Assembly: GCA_009746045.1 (NCBI GenBank)
Contig: RPFO01000240.1
Coordinates: 62,001 to 126,000 of the forward strand
Direction of reading: 5' to 3'
DNA: 64,000 nucleotides
DNA from: Mesostigma viride
Taxonomy: Eukaryota; Streptophyta; Mesostigmatophyceae; Mesostigmatales; Mesostigmataceae
Part shown: positions 50,880 through 61,334 of the stretch, in pieces
Position numbering within the stretch: position 1 is the first letter of the stretch
Layout of the letters: the number at the start of each line of letters is the position of its first letter
Program-made: the position numbers and the translations under genes
Notes under the pieces: model-generated
What the model saw: only the letters and a program-made list of their open reading frames with translations
Databases searched by the model: none
Told to the model about the DNA's origin: nothing

Positions 50880-51587
50880 ATGTTTAGCGAGTTTAGCTCG
50901 GGCCCCGCTTCTAAGAATGATGTCCGCGCTGTCGGCCGCCAAGTCGGCCGTGTTAACAAATCGGTTATCCGATTGGGGGAACAACAGAAGGAAATAGCGG
51001 AGCAGCAGCGGAAACAACAGGAGGACATCGCCAAGCAAGCCCTAAGAGAATCGAGGATTCAGCAGGAGGTGACGCTGTTCGCAATGATGCCGCCGGATGC
51101 ACGCTTGAAGTATTCAGAGGAACGGGAAAAAAAGCGGGCTGACCTAATGAAGCAGATCAGCGAGGCGTCCGCAGCTTTGGAAGCCCTTCCTGATGTAAAG
51201 AACGAAAGCGATGAGTTTTTCTGCGGCTGGAAGAGCCAGCTGCTCGGAGCTCTTTACGTCCCTATCATACTTCTATTCCCAATATGCCCGGCTGTCCTAC
51301 AGTGCAATCAGACGATGCCGAGCTGCCAAAGCGACTGCTGTGAGGTTAAGGCCTTTTGCGATCCTCAACAGTGTCCGTGCGGCGTCTTTATTCTGCTAGA
51401 CCATGAGACAGTAGTAACAACTGGGCGGCCTCCAAAGCCGGAACAGCTGCAGTCCCTCGAGGATGAGCTAGCCTTTTTGGTGGATGTCGACAAAGCGCTT
51501 TCGCGATTTGGCGGTGCATCATTCCTCATGGCCTCTGCGCGTGGCGCGTCGGCGCCGGAACCAGCAGCAGCAACTAATCAGATTTGA
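50880..51587 (+). CDS. Hypothetical protein with N-terminal coiled coil
   Basis: 235 residues from ATG to TGA. Residues 30-100 are Gln/Glu/Lys/Arg-rich with a strong coiled-coil look (QQKEIAEQQRKQQEDIAKQA, EEREKKRADLMKQISEASAAL). Residues 118-135 are hydrophobic (LLGALYVPIILLFPICPAVL) and could be a membrane segment or an out-of-frame reading. A Cys-rich part follows (CQSDCCEVKAFCDPQQCPCG), then an acidic helix and an Ala-rich tail. I do not recognise the family. It is the longest intact frame outside mobile elements here, but it could also be a relic exon or chance ORF. No promoter or intron could be fixed. Confidence 0.35.
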   Translation: MFSEFSSGPASKNDVRAVGRQVGRVNKSVIRLGEQQKEIAEQQRKQQEDIAKQALRESRIQQEVTLFAMMPPDARLKYSEEREKKRADLMKQISEASAALEALPDVKNESDEFFCGWKSQLLGALYVPIILLFPICPAVLQCNQTMPSCQSDCCEVKAFCDPQQCPCGVFILLDHETVVTTGRPPKPEQLQSLEDELAFLVDVDKALSRFGGASFLMASARGASAPEPAAATNQI

Positions 51588-54500
51588 TTGATTGCAGCTC
51601 CCCGTTTCTTGCTTTGACTATTTTGGCAAGCCAAATTGCCGTGTGGCTGATCATGTGGGGTATTCAAGGGATTTGCTCGACCAAAATGTGAGGTGGGACC
51701 AGTAAGCTGAAATATTTTAGTATGTAGAACACCCACATAAATATGGCAATGCTGCAAAAATTTACAAAATTTACAACAATCAATCAGAGGTAGCAGCAGG
51801 GAATATGATGAAACCTTACCTGATTGGCGTAGAATTCAGTGTGTGTGTTTTTTCCCTGTTGTATGTATATGTGGGTATGTACACCGTCCGCACTGGTTGT
51901 TTTATATATTATTCTGTACACTGTCCACATTGCTGAGGTAAATTTAATTCCTAATTACGGATAAAATTCCGGCGGCTGAGCATTTACTGCTTACCCCAGC
52001 AATTATTAGCTTAGAAACCCTAGGATTTAGAAACCCAAGGCCACATTTGGCATTTGCACGTTATGCCTTATCTATTTACCACTGGTGCATGATGTCATAT
52101 GCTGTCTTCAAAGAAAGTAGATTAATATCGCTGGCATGATGACTTGGTGACTTGCTAACTTGCCGACATGCTGGCCCCAGCAATTATTAGCTGAGAAACC
52201 CAGGCAGTCTTAAACTTGCTGGCAAGCTGAGGATCATATTTTAACCCGTGTTTTTTTAATTAGAACGCGATATATCGCGCTGTAAGCTTTTTTTAGAACG
52301 CGTATAGCACCTAAGGAAAAATTTTTTTCATGGTCATATATTAATTCACAAGTGATTTATCTAGTACCAAATCCGAAAGGCTTGCATCACTCCCCGGACA
52401 GGAGAACTTTTGCGGATGACTGTAGGTGTAAGTTGGCGATGCCATGGTAACCGGAGACGTCCGTCCTATAGTCAGCGAAAGTTGGTGCGAGAGGTCCCCA
52501 GTTCGATTCCGGTCGGATTCATTTGCAGATCGCGTTTTTCCGCGTTTTCCGCGGCCCGGCACTGAACGCAAATGGTTTTCACCTTTGCGGAGTGCCTGAT
52601 CAGAATATATTAATTAATTAATTAATTAATTAATTAATTAATTAGGAACATAACTCCGTTGGGAGTCGGGGTAAAATTGGCTCTTTTTTAGCAAATTTAG
52701 CAAATTAGCAAATTAGCGGAAGGCGGGGGCCGAGATTAATTAAGAGGTACCTTGAAATTAAATAAGACGCATACCTCTATCGAAATATATGTTTGGAGGC
52801 AAGTTTCTATTGGCGTTAATTTGTACTATTGTACGACAACTGTCAAGGGTTACGGCATGTACTGAAATCGCGGATACTTTCTAGATCGATTGCGCATTCG
52901 ACGGGCAGAGCTGCGGTTGAAAGTACTGTACGTGGGGGGGGACGGTGTTACAACGGGGGGGGGACGCATTTATGGGGGGGGGGGACGGTGTTACAACGGG
53001 GGGACGGTGTTACAACGGGGGGACGGTGTTACAACGGGGGGCGAGATTAATTAAGAGGTAAGTTACCTTGAAATTAAATAAGACGCACGCCTCTATCGAG
53101 ATATATGTATGGAGGCGAGTTTCTATTGGCGTAAATTTGTAGTATTGTACGAAAACTGTCAAGGGTGACGGAAAGTACTGAAATCGCGGAAGTGTCGCGG
53201 GGACGTTTCTACTTTCTAGATCGATTGCGCATTCGACGGTTAAGAGGCAGAGGTGCGGTCGACTGGCAGTACTGTACGACGGTGTTGGACGGAATTTCCG
53301 GTTAGCGATGCGGTATAAAGCTTTGCATGTCACGTTGTCGGATCTTAGCCCTTGCGTCGCGCTATGCTGTGGCGAACTTATTCTCCGCCGTCAGATTGCA
53401 CCGTCGATGAGCGTCGATGCTCGTCGATGAACCCAACGCAAGCCATGTGACGGAAAGAAGTAATAATTGGTGCGGCGGCCTATAAGGCTGAGTTTGGTAA
53501 AGTACGGAACTTGTATCCCGGCGACTCCGCGTCGAGCAGTCCGCAGGTAGTCCGCCGGCGTTAATTTGTTAATTTTGTTAATTTGTAAACTGGGGACAAC
53601 CTAGTCAGTAAAAAAAGTCAGTCCGTTGGGAGTATATGTAGCACATAGCCCAGAGAAGGGGCATATGGCCTATCATACATTCTAAGCTACTTCCTGCAGG
53701 GGTGGGAATGTAAAGGACCCTTGCTCTAGGTGCACCAGGGCACTTGCATCCCCATGATCTTCAAGCTATGCCCAGCGAAGGGGGAGCCTGTCATGGGGGG
53801 GAAGATCAGCATAGCTATACAAAAAAGCTAGGGCAGGGCGTCTCAGCAGAGAGTTACTCCCTGCATGGTCACAACATAACTAAATAAAGCTAGGCATCAT
53901 CTGGAGGTATGATGGTCATATATACTTTCCTGAAAGCCCATAAATCAAAGGATTTTTTGAGCTACTCAGACCTACAAAATGCTTATTCATTAGAGAGATA
54001 CACTGGTTTGAATACAGGGGGGTCTGACCATGACCGCGATTTCTTGACCCTAGGTCACAAGTCATGTGCTTATTCACAAATGGTTCATGAAAAAAATCTG
54101 GCTTCTTGCACGAGCTATGGGCAACATATGCAGGATCTGTGAAACAAAACTCAGGCCCATTGGGCCACTGGAGCTATTTTTCATTAGCATCACAATTACA
54201 ACGCAGTACAACGCAGTGGGAAACATGAGAGCCCTTCACATTACATTACGCAACGACACGAGCCCCATAAACGGGGCCATAGTGAGCTTGGAGGGTCAAA
54301 ACGTTGAAAATAGGTGTTGTATAAGTTATACAGCATCAAACATGCATCAAACATCATGGCTGGATGACCTAATATGACTGAATCAGGCAGCCATAGCCAA
54401 AGCATCATCCACTCTCACAACGTGTTGAGCACATGCCTCGTGGGAACGGAGGTGCTGGGTTTTTCATTCCATAACGCGTGCAATACTGAAAGAAAGAGGC

Positions 54501-54992
54501 ACGTGTAATGCAAGGCTTGGATAGGTTGAGTGATCCATGAGCTTACATGCAGGCAAAGATGACGCTGGAATGCATGCTAGCAAATGGTGGCGAGACGCTA
54601 ACAACACATGATTATACACCATGATTATGGGCACCTAGGTGATCTTCTTGCACAATCAACGCAGTATAAACAACATCCAATCCTCACGATATATGCACGG
54701 CTTGACGACGTATACAGCACCTAAATACTGCACAACTGCAACCTGCTATGGCTGACATGCGAGCAACGTCGAGTAGGATGGCGGTCTTAGAGAGGCTGGG
54801 CAGAGGTCGGTAGAAATAAGTGGAAAACTGGCAGAAACTAGGTAGAAACACGATATACTTACGCCTGCAAGCACTATTGAGCCGGTGGCAGAGGCCATTT
54901 CCTGGAAAATACAGCATACCGTTGCAAATATAGCCACGGTCACGCCTTACGCTATTTGCAGGCACCATCATGCCCGGAGCTACCCAGTAAAA
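51588..54992. other. Intergenic stretch, no gene supported
   Basis: Holds a (TTAA)n run at about 52610-52644, a tRNA-like B-box (AGTTCGATTCC) near 52499, and the duplication with minisatellite at 52731-53279. Frames are short and without known motifs. Confidence 0.5.
52731..53279. repeat. Direct duplication flanking a G-rich minisatellite
   Basis: 52731-52932 and 53042-53279 are diverged direct copies (CGAGATTAATTAAGAGGTA to AGTACTGTACG). Between them, GGACGGTGTTACAACGGGGG recurs four times. Confidence 0.7.
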
Positions 54993-54997
54993 GTCTG

Positions 54998-55823
54998 TGT
55001 TAGGGATATTATATCCACCTGGCCACAATATATCCCAGCCTGATTTATTTCTTGTTGGATTTATTCCATATGGACTGGGAATTTGATAGCTATGATGAGC
55101 TAGATGGAACAGGCTCAATGAGCTGATCAATATTCATGTGCCATAGTCCTATACTTAATATAAATTAAATTTAATTTAAATGGATGACTTGTAACCTGAG
55201 TCAGCCTAGTAGCATCACGTATTTGATTGACAAGTGGTGCTATGGCCTATTGGACAAGTGTTTGGTCCATGAGCTGACAAGTGATGGCAGCTCATGATGA
55301 CACATGTTATCACTTACATGATGACAAGTGGGTAGACTCATTGCATGACACTTGTCACTCCAAGGAGAAGAGATGTGTCACTTTATTAATCATGTTATGT
55401 GGCACATTATTACGTAGACACTTGGCATCTAGCTATTATGCCAGCTCATTGGATCATGTCTAGAATGTTCTAGGAATGTTCTAAGAATATGCCAGGAATA
55501 TTCCTGGAATATACTGAGAATATGCTGGGAATATGCTAGGATTATGCTAGGATGTTTCTACAAGCTTCTGTGATGATGTCATTGCTGATGTCATCCTTCC
55601 TAGCCTAAAAGGTATAAAAGGAAACTGCCCCCTAAGGGCAGGTACCTCCATTCAACCTCCATTCAAGCTCTTCTCCAACTATTATATTCTAATAAAGCCA
55701 TTTATTCTTCCACGTAAATTGTCTTCAACCTCTCTTTCTTTCAGCACCTGCAAGGTGTGTGGGTAGCAAGGCCAAGCACAAGGCATTGTGTAAAACCCAT
55801 TAGTTTCCTCTACTTTTCCAACA
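54998..55823 (+). repeat. Element G 5' LTR
   Basis: TGTTAGGG to CCAACA. Contains a GAA/TTC motif array (55461-55552), a TATA box TATAAAA (55613-55619) and AATAAA (55691-55696). Confidence 0.92.
55461..55552 (+). promoter_or_regulatory. Heat-shock-element-like array in the element G LTR
   Basis: GAATGTTCTAGGAATGTTC, then further GAA and TTC pentamers (AGAATATGCC, GGAATATTCC). Eukaryotic heat-shock factor sites are alternating nGAAn units. Here spacings alternate between two and three bases, so binding is plausible, not certain. The TATA box lies about 60 bases downstream. The 3' LTR has the same array at about 59525-59610. Confidence 0.5.
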
Positions 55824-55842
55824 TGGTATCGGAGGATTGTTC

Positions 55843-57933
55843 ATGAGCTCCAAGAAGACCACCAAGAAACCCAGCCCAGTTACAAGCTCCATGGCAAGCG
55901 AGGTGGACTACACTCCTATGCTGAATGTGTGCTCCAAGATGGTGCTGAAATTTGACGGCACAAGTTTACGTGGCTGGGAGGAGACCAAGACATCCCTTGA
56001 GGGCTTCTGTCGCTTCTACGGGGTTAAGGATGTTCTGCTTGGCACCAAGGAGGACCCGAAGGCTGACATGGCTGTCGGCCTTGTCATCTCAGCTGCACTT
56101 GTTGGAGAAGCGAGGCGCATCCTATCGCTCGTGCCAGACCAATCTGGCAGCAAGCTCTACAAGACGCTGAGGGAGGTCTACGAGCAGCAAAAGCTCACCA
56201 AGAGCCACCGGATGGACCTCAGGGTCCAGCTGCACAGGCTGCAAATGAAGCCAGGGGAGACCATGGGGCAGTATATCCTAAGGGGACTGCTGCTGCTGGC
56301 GGAGTACCGTGCTGTGGGGGGAGTCATGAGTGACCAAGACTTCGCAGCCATTCTCAAGAGCGGCCTGCCAGACAAATATCGCCCTGCGCTGATATCGGTG
56401 CTTTTCAAGGAGGAGGACAACTTGGAGGAGGTCAAGGCTGCGCTGCTGGAAGCGGAGGACATGCTGATGGGAGGGCGTTCTGCTGAAGCAAAGAAGGAGA
56501 GCTCATCGGACGGCCAGGCTTTCCGCACTACTACCAAGAAAAGGGGAGGAAAGCGGTGCTATCACTGCAAGAAGCTCGGGCACGTGGAGGCCCAGTGCTG
56601 GGAGAAGCATCCGGAGCTGAAGCAAGAACGCAAGAACCAGGCGACGCGACGGAACCACGCGACATCAGAGGCGAGAAAGGGGCACTCACCAGGTGCCAGC
56701 GAGGCGCACATCACCCAGGAGGCTGCAGAGCTGCCGTCCGGCTTCGTCTTCGCCACCATCGCCGAGTCGCCATCGCCGTCGGACACTGCTGCACTCACGC
56801 AATATGAAAAGAAGGCGCCGACCAGCTGGGTGCTGGATTCTGCAGCGAGCTGTCACATGACGCCATGCCCGTCGGATTTCGTGTGCCTGCACCCTCACAA
56901 CAGGGAAATCGCCGGCTCAGGCGGCAAACTGAAGGCGACAGCCATCGGGACTGTCAAGCTGAAGCTGCCGGGCCAGGAGGCAGACGTGCACCTCCAAAAC
57001 GCGCTGCTCGTTCCAAAGCTGAGCACCCGACTTTTATCTGTCGGCCAGCTCGTCAAGGATGGCCACAACGTCGACCTCGTCAGGCGGGTTGCTGTGCTGG
57101 ACAGCAGGCCCTGCAGCATCGTGACGAGGAACAACGCCTACTTTTTGCCCGCGCGCGGTGCGGACGCAGCGATGGACGCCATCCCAGAGCTGAAATCTTC
57201 GGCGACGAGCTTCAAGGACGTCGACGCTGCCTGTCAAGGGCAGAAAATGGCGAGCAGCGAGCGCAGCATCTCACGTGCCTCGGGACACGCGGCGGAGTGG
57301 CTGGCCGTGGGCCTAACGGTCATACTGGCCATGCTTGCCCGTGTATGCGGGATCGGGGGCGGCCTACTGGGCATTACTCGCACACTGCGTGGCTTTATAT
57401 ACTCTGCGCCGGCCCAGTGTAAGTTCACGCCAATTCGAGAAGTTTCCAGCGCAATGGAGAAAACCGTGTCAGACGCTGAAGTACTTCCAGAAACCGCGGT
57501 CCAGAACAGCCCAGTGCATGCGGAGCGCGTTGTCGCCGCCAGCATACCAGGTGATACTGGTGCTAGTAACCCAAGTCCGGCGACCAGACCAAAGGCGCGG
57601 CGCTCGAACGCTGCCAGCCTAACTGAGGGGGAACAAATTCGTGACGCGAGGGCGAAATCGACCAAGCTGCCAAATTTTTCGAAGTCCTGGACTGCCAAGT
57701 CCGGTGCTGGCGCGAGGCCTCGAGCGAGCCGACGACGACGTGGACAGCGACCTGTCAGCCACAGTGCTGTCAAGCACCAACGGTCAAGTCGACTGCAAAA
57801 TGCTGCCAAGGTATCACGTCGGTCAGTTTACGGTGTTCGGCCAGGCCATGGCATTTGCAATTGCGCTAGCTGCAACGACCCTTGGAAATTGTCGCCCAGG
57901 ATGCACAGACCCCACTCCTCAAGGTTGCCCTAA
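55843..57933 (+). CDS. Copia-type Gag-protease polyprotein of element G
   Basis: 696 residues from the first ATG after the primer site. Gag: MLNVCSKMVLKFDGTSLRGW and the UBN2-like helices to residue 220 (FAAILKSGLPDKYRPALISV matches the same segment of A, so the two Gags are homologous). Zinc knuckle CYHCKKLGHVEAQC near residue 240. Protease WVLDSAASCHMTPCPSDF with catalytic Asp near residue 333 and LLSVGQLVKDGHNVDLV. The remaining 250 residues are unrecognised and include a hydrophobic stretch (WLAVGLTVILAMLARVCG) and a basic Arg-rich end. No integrase or reverse transcriptase follows. The frame is intact. Confidence 0.85.
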   Translation: MSSKKTTKKPSPVTSSMASEVDYTPMLNVCSKMVLKFDGTSLRGWEETKTSLEGFCRFYGVKDVLLGTKEDPKADMAVGLVISAALVGEARRILSLVPDQSGSKLYKTLREVYEQQKLTKSHRMDLRVQLHRLQMKPGETMGQYILRGLLLLAEYRAVGGVMSDQDFAAILKSGLPDKYRPALISVLFKEEDNLEEVKAALLEAEDMLMGGRSAEAKKESSSDGQAFRTTTKKRGGKRCYHCKKLGHVEAQCWEKHPELKQERKNQATRRNHATSEARKGHSPGASEAHITQEAAELPSGFVFATIAESPSPSDTAALTQYEKKAPTSWVLDSAASCHMTPCPSDFVCLHPHNREIAGSGGKLKATAIGTVKLKLPGQEADVHLQNALLVPKLSTRLLSVGQLVKDGHNVDLVRRVAVLDSRPCSIVTRNNAYFLPARGADAAMDAIPELKSSATSFKDVDAACQGQKMASSERSISRASGHAAEWLAVGLTVILAMLARVCGIGGGLLGITRTLRGFIYSAPAQCKFTPIREVSSAMEKTVSDAEVLPETAVQNSPVHAERVVAASIPGDTGASNPSPATRPKARRSNAASLTEGEQIRDARAKSTKLPNFSKSWTAKSGAGARPRASRRRRGQRPVSHSAVKHQRSSRLQNAAKVSRRSVYGVRPGHGICNCASCNDPWKLSPRMHRPHSSRLP

Positions 57934-59080
57934 TGTTTTGTCTGTGGGAAATGAACTTGTATGTCGACTTTTGTGTCGTGTTTGCTGGAACTTGTGAGGC
58001 GCCGTAAGCGTGCGTTTTCTGGTTCTTTATTTGTGTTCTTCCAGCAATTATGTGTTTATTTTGCCATGCGTTCAGTGGCGATGGCCCACGCATTTTGGTA
58101 TTGTTCCCACGAGACGTTTTCTACGTACCTGGAGTGTATATCCAGAGTTTTTGCACGCTATTTGTGGCACTGGTCTGCGGCGTAGTGAAGCGCCGTTGTA
58201 TCGTCGTCTACGACCTGTTTTCGTGAGTTAAGTGCCTGTGACGCGTGTGTTATTTTGTTTTGTGCTGAGAGCATTGCTTGTATGCAAATGCTTACGTCCT
58301 TTGTGTCGAATTCGGCTGTGCACTTCGGCATAGCCTGTAATGTCGGACGTAATGTTTACTCTCGGGCATTGATTTGTGAATCGTGACGAAGAAATCGTTA
58401 CTTGTGTTCGCCTTTGTGGCGGTAATGTTTTGCACGTCCTGTTTTCTTTGCTATGAAGCGTGTTTATCTGTTATGGCCACTGTGTTCTGTGTCGAAGGTT
58501 GTATTGTACCTTGTTTGTGTGGCATTTGTTGCCATGTTTGTTTGTTCACCCCGTTTAAATATTGGCGTAAAACGTGATGTTGGTGTCATTAATTTTGTGA
58601 GATGGCGTATGTTATGTTGCTCCGTGTGTGTACAGCACGTAATGTTGCCGTTACCCTACCTCTATACCGTTTGGGTTAGCTCATAGGGACCTTGTTTGTT
58701 GGCATGTGTTGCCGTATTGTATGTGTGGGACTGTGTGGCCCTATTGTGTCCATGGGCAGCCGCTTTGAGTGAGGGGGGAATGTAGCATCTAGAGCACTTT
58801 TTCCAACTAAGGGTTGGATATCAGCCATCCAGGATGGGCAGCTAGTGCGTTGCTGCTATGGTTGGACACTCATTCGCGTTGCCGGGGGGGGGATCAGTGG
58901 CGGTAGTGCGGCTCATGACCGCATGTTGGAGCTTCAAGCGTTTCACGAGGACGGCATCTTCATTTTCAGTTGCACCATGCTAGCAACTGGACGGCATGCT
59001 ACGAGCATGTGGTTAAGGGGGGTGTTGAGATTCCACCTACCCAGACATCTTTTGCATTGTGCCCATGTGGCTAAGGGGGG
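57934..59080 (+). other. Element G non-coding 3' interior
   Basis: Short frames only. Purine tracts lie at 58771-58778, 59015-59022 and 59073-59080. The second is followed by TGTTGAGATTCCACCTACC, resembling the LTR start 58 bases further on. Confidence 0.65.
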
Positions 59081-59887
59081 TGTTAGGGATATTATATCCA
59101 CCTGGCCACAATATATCCCAGCCTGATTTATTTCTTGTTGGATTTATTCCATATGGACTGGGAATTTGATAGCTATGATGAGCTAGATGGAACAGGCTCA
59201 ATGAGCTGATCAATATTCATGTGCCATAGTCCTATACTTGGACATGGATGACTTGTAACCTGAGTCAGCCTAGTAGCATCACGTATTTGATTGACAAGTG
59301 GTGCTATGGCCTATTGGACAAGTGTTTGGTCCATGAGCTGACAAGTGTTGGCAGCTCATGATGACACATGTTATCACTTACATGATGACAAGTGGGTAGA
59401 CTCATTGCATGACACTTGTCACTCCAAGGAGAAGAGATGTGTCACTTTATTAATCATGTTATGTGGCACATTATTACGTAGACACTTGGCATCTAGCTAT
59501 TATGCCAGCTCATTGGATCATGTCTAGAATGTTCTAGGAATGTTCTAAGAATATGCCAGGAATATTCCTGGAATATACTGAGAATATGCTGGGAATATGC
59601 TAGGATTATGCTAGGATGTTTCTACAAGCTTCTGTGATGATGTCATTGCTGATGTCATCCTTCCTAGCCTAAAAGGTATAAAAGGAAACTGCCCCCTAAG
59701 GGCAGGTACCTCCATTGAACCTCCATTCAAGCTCTTCTCCAACTATTATATTCTAATAAAGCCATTTATTCTTCCACGTAAATTGTCTTCAACCTCTCTT
59801 TCTTTCAGCACCTGCAAGGTGTGTGGGTAGCAAGGCCAAGCACAAGGCATTGTGTAAAACCCATTAGTTTCCTCTACTTTTCCAACA
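59081..59887 (+). repeat. Element G 3' LTR
   Basis: 807 bp, with TATA box at about 59677-59683 and AATAAA at 59755-59760, followed by the TSD GTCTG. Confidence 0.92.
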
Positions 59888-59938
59888 GTCTGCACAAATC
59901 TCGGTTTAGCCGAGAGTCCGGGCGTTCGGAATGAATAA

Positions 59939-60720
59939 AGTTAGCATATTGGGGCACCAATGTGCTAGATGGATGCAGGTTGAGGAGACCTTTCCAACGC
60001 CGTGTCAACCGCCTAGAACAGACGAGGAACTAGAGAGATATCAGGTCCCGAGGTACTGCCGACCGGCGGGCGAGGGCGGTGCACTCTCAGGGCATAGTGG
60101 ACAGGACACGTGGCAGGCCGTGCCTGCACAGGCTTAGCCTGAACCCTCACGTGACTGGGACACAGTGTACTGAGGACGCAACGGTCCTGTGGCTAGTAGA
60201 AGCCAGTAGCCAGCCAGCAGGTCTGCAAGGATGTAAGTCCATGCAGGACTGTGGCAGGTCCTGTGCTGTCCTAGACACAGGATAGCCAGAGATTCCTGTA
60301 TGCTGCCTGCAACAAGGATGCAGGGCAGCGATACGAGGCTCTGGCAAAGTAGCGTTGCACAGCGTTGCTCATGACCGAGGAACAAGAGTTAGCATTTTGG
60401 GCAACCAATATGCTAAGTGGATGCAGTTTGGAAAGACGTTTCCAACGCCGTGCTGACCGCCTGAAACAGACAAGGGACGAGAAAGATATATGAGGTCCCG
60501 AAGTCCTAGCCGTCCATGGCCGACTAAGGTGCAGTCCTCTGGTATAGTGGACAGGACACGTGGCAGGCCGTGCCTGCACAGGCTTAGCCTGACTATCACG
60601 TGACTGTGGTCCACGTAGACCAGAGGAGCAGCAGTCTGTGACTGGTGGAATACTGGAGCTGGCACAGGGCTGCAAGGATACTAGGCCTTGCAGGCTTAGA
60701 CTCGAACGTGTGTTGGATTA
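59939..60720 (+). repeat. Two tandem copies of an LTR-like unit resembling the E/F LTRs
   Basis: Copies start AGTTAGCATATTGG (59939) and AGTTAGCATTTTGG (60387), each followed by a hairpin partner (CCAATGTGCT / CCAATATGCT), a GTGGATGCAG-type spacer and TTTCCAACGCCGTG. F has AGTTAACG, a hairpin, AGATGGATAG and TTTCCAACGGCACC in the same order. Homology between the copies runs for about 210 bases (to CAGGCTTAGCCTG) and then fades. No gag or pol is nearby. Confidence 0.5.
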
Positions 60721-61334
60721 TGCAATGGCTGGCATAATATCAATCCATGCAAGCTTGCCAAGCTGGATTGCATGGGCACGTAGGTTAGGGTAACCTAGCT
60801 ATCCTGCACTAGTGCTAACCAATGAGGTGCTGGCTCCGTCCAGCTAGATCTATTCCAGCTAGGACTGATACGATGCCCACAGGCAACGACTGCCTAGCAG
60901 CACTACGTGGACGGTCCTGGACCTCTCCTAGGACCTCCGTACAGGACTAGCACTGCAACCACCTTGTGGTCTGCATCACAGCTCATAAACCCTACCACGT
61001 GAATACCCACGTGCGTGTGCCCTACATATCTCAGTGCTAATATCTAGCACCCACGTGCCCAACATGGCACGTGCGGATCTAAATCCTAGTAGAGATATGT
61101 CCAGTGTACTACACCACCGTCCATGTCCGTATCCCACTTGGGAGACGGGGACAACGCCACTTGTACTGATAGTCTAGGCCTGAAGCCCTAGAATAACTCC
61201 CATTATTACTTTTCTTTGGGGAGTGAGGGGAAGACTCTTCCCACAACCCACTCATATGCCAACCATTACTGAGACGCAAGATTCCCCACAGGGACAACCA
61301 GGACACTGAAAGAGATGCATTAATAAAAGCGCCC
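60721..61334. other. Stretch without recognised gene
   Basis: Contains several short CACGTG motifs between 60975 and 61075. Nothing coding is supported. Confidence 0.45.

Larger units (their letters stand above)
54993..59892 (+). mobile_element. Gag-protease LTR retrotransposon G (Copia-type, non-autonomous)
   Basis: TSD GTCTG lies at 54993-54997 and 59888-59892. LTRs are at 54998-55823 (826 bp) and 59081-59887 (807 bp), the difference being a short AT-rich replacement near 55157. The primer site TGGTATCGGAGG starts at 55824. It has one gag-protease ORF, then about 1.1 kb without coding sequence ending in AAGGGGGG. The plan is that of element A, with unrelated LTRs. Confidence 0.92.

Noticed and set aside
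52459-52525. Possible tRNA gene (TAGTCAGCG and AGTTCGATTCC boxes)
   Set aside because: Only about 62 bases between the possible acceptor strands, the T stem does not pair, and no anticodon arm can be drawn. At most a tRNA-derived relic.
55281-55463. 60-codon ORF present in both G LTRs (also 59345-59527)
   Set aside because: Explained by LTR duplication; no independent evidence for coding.
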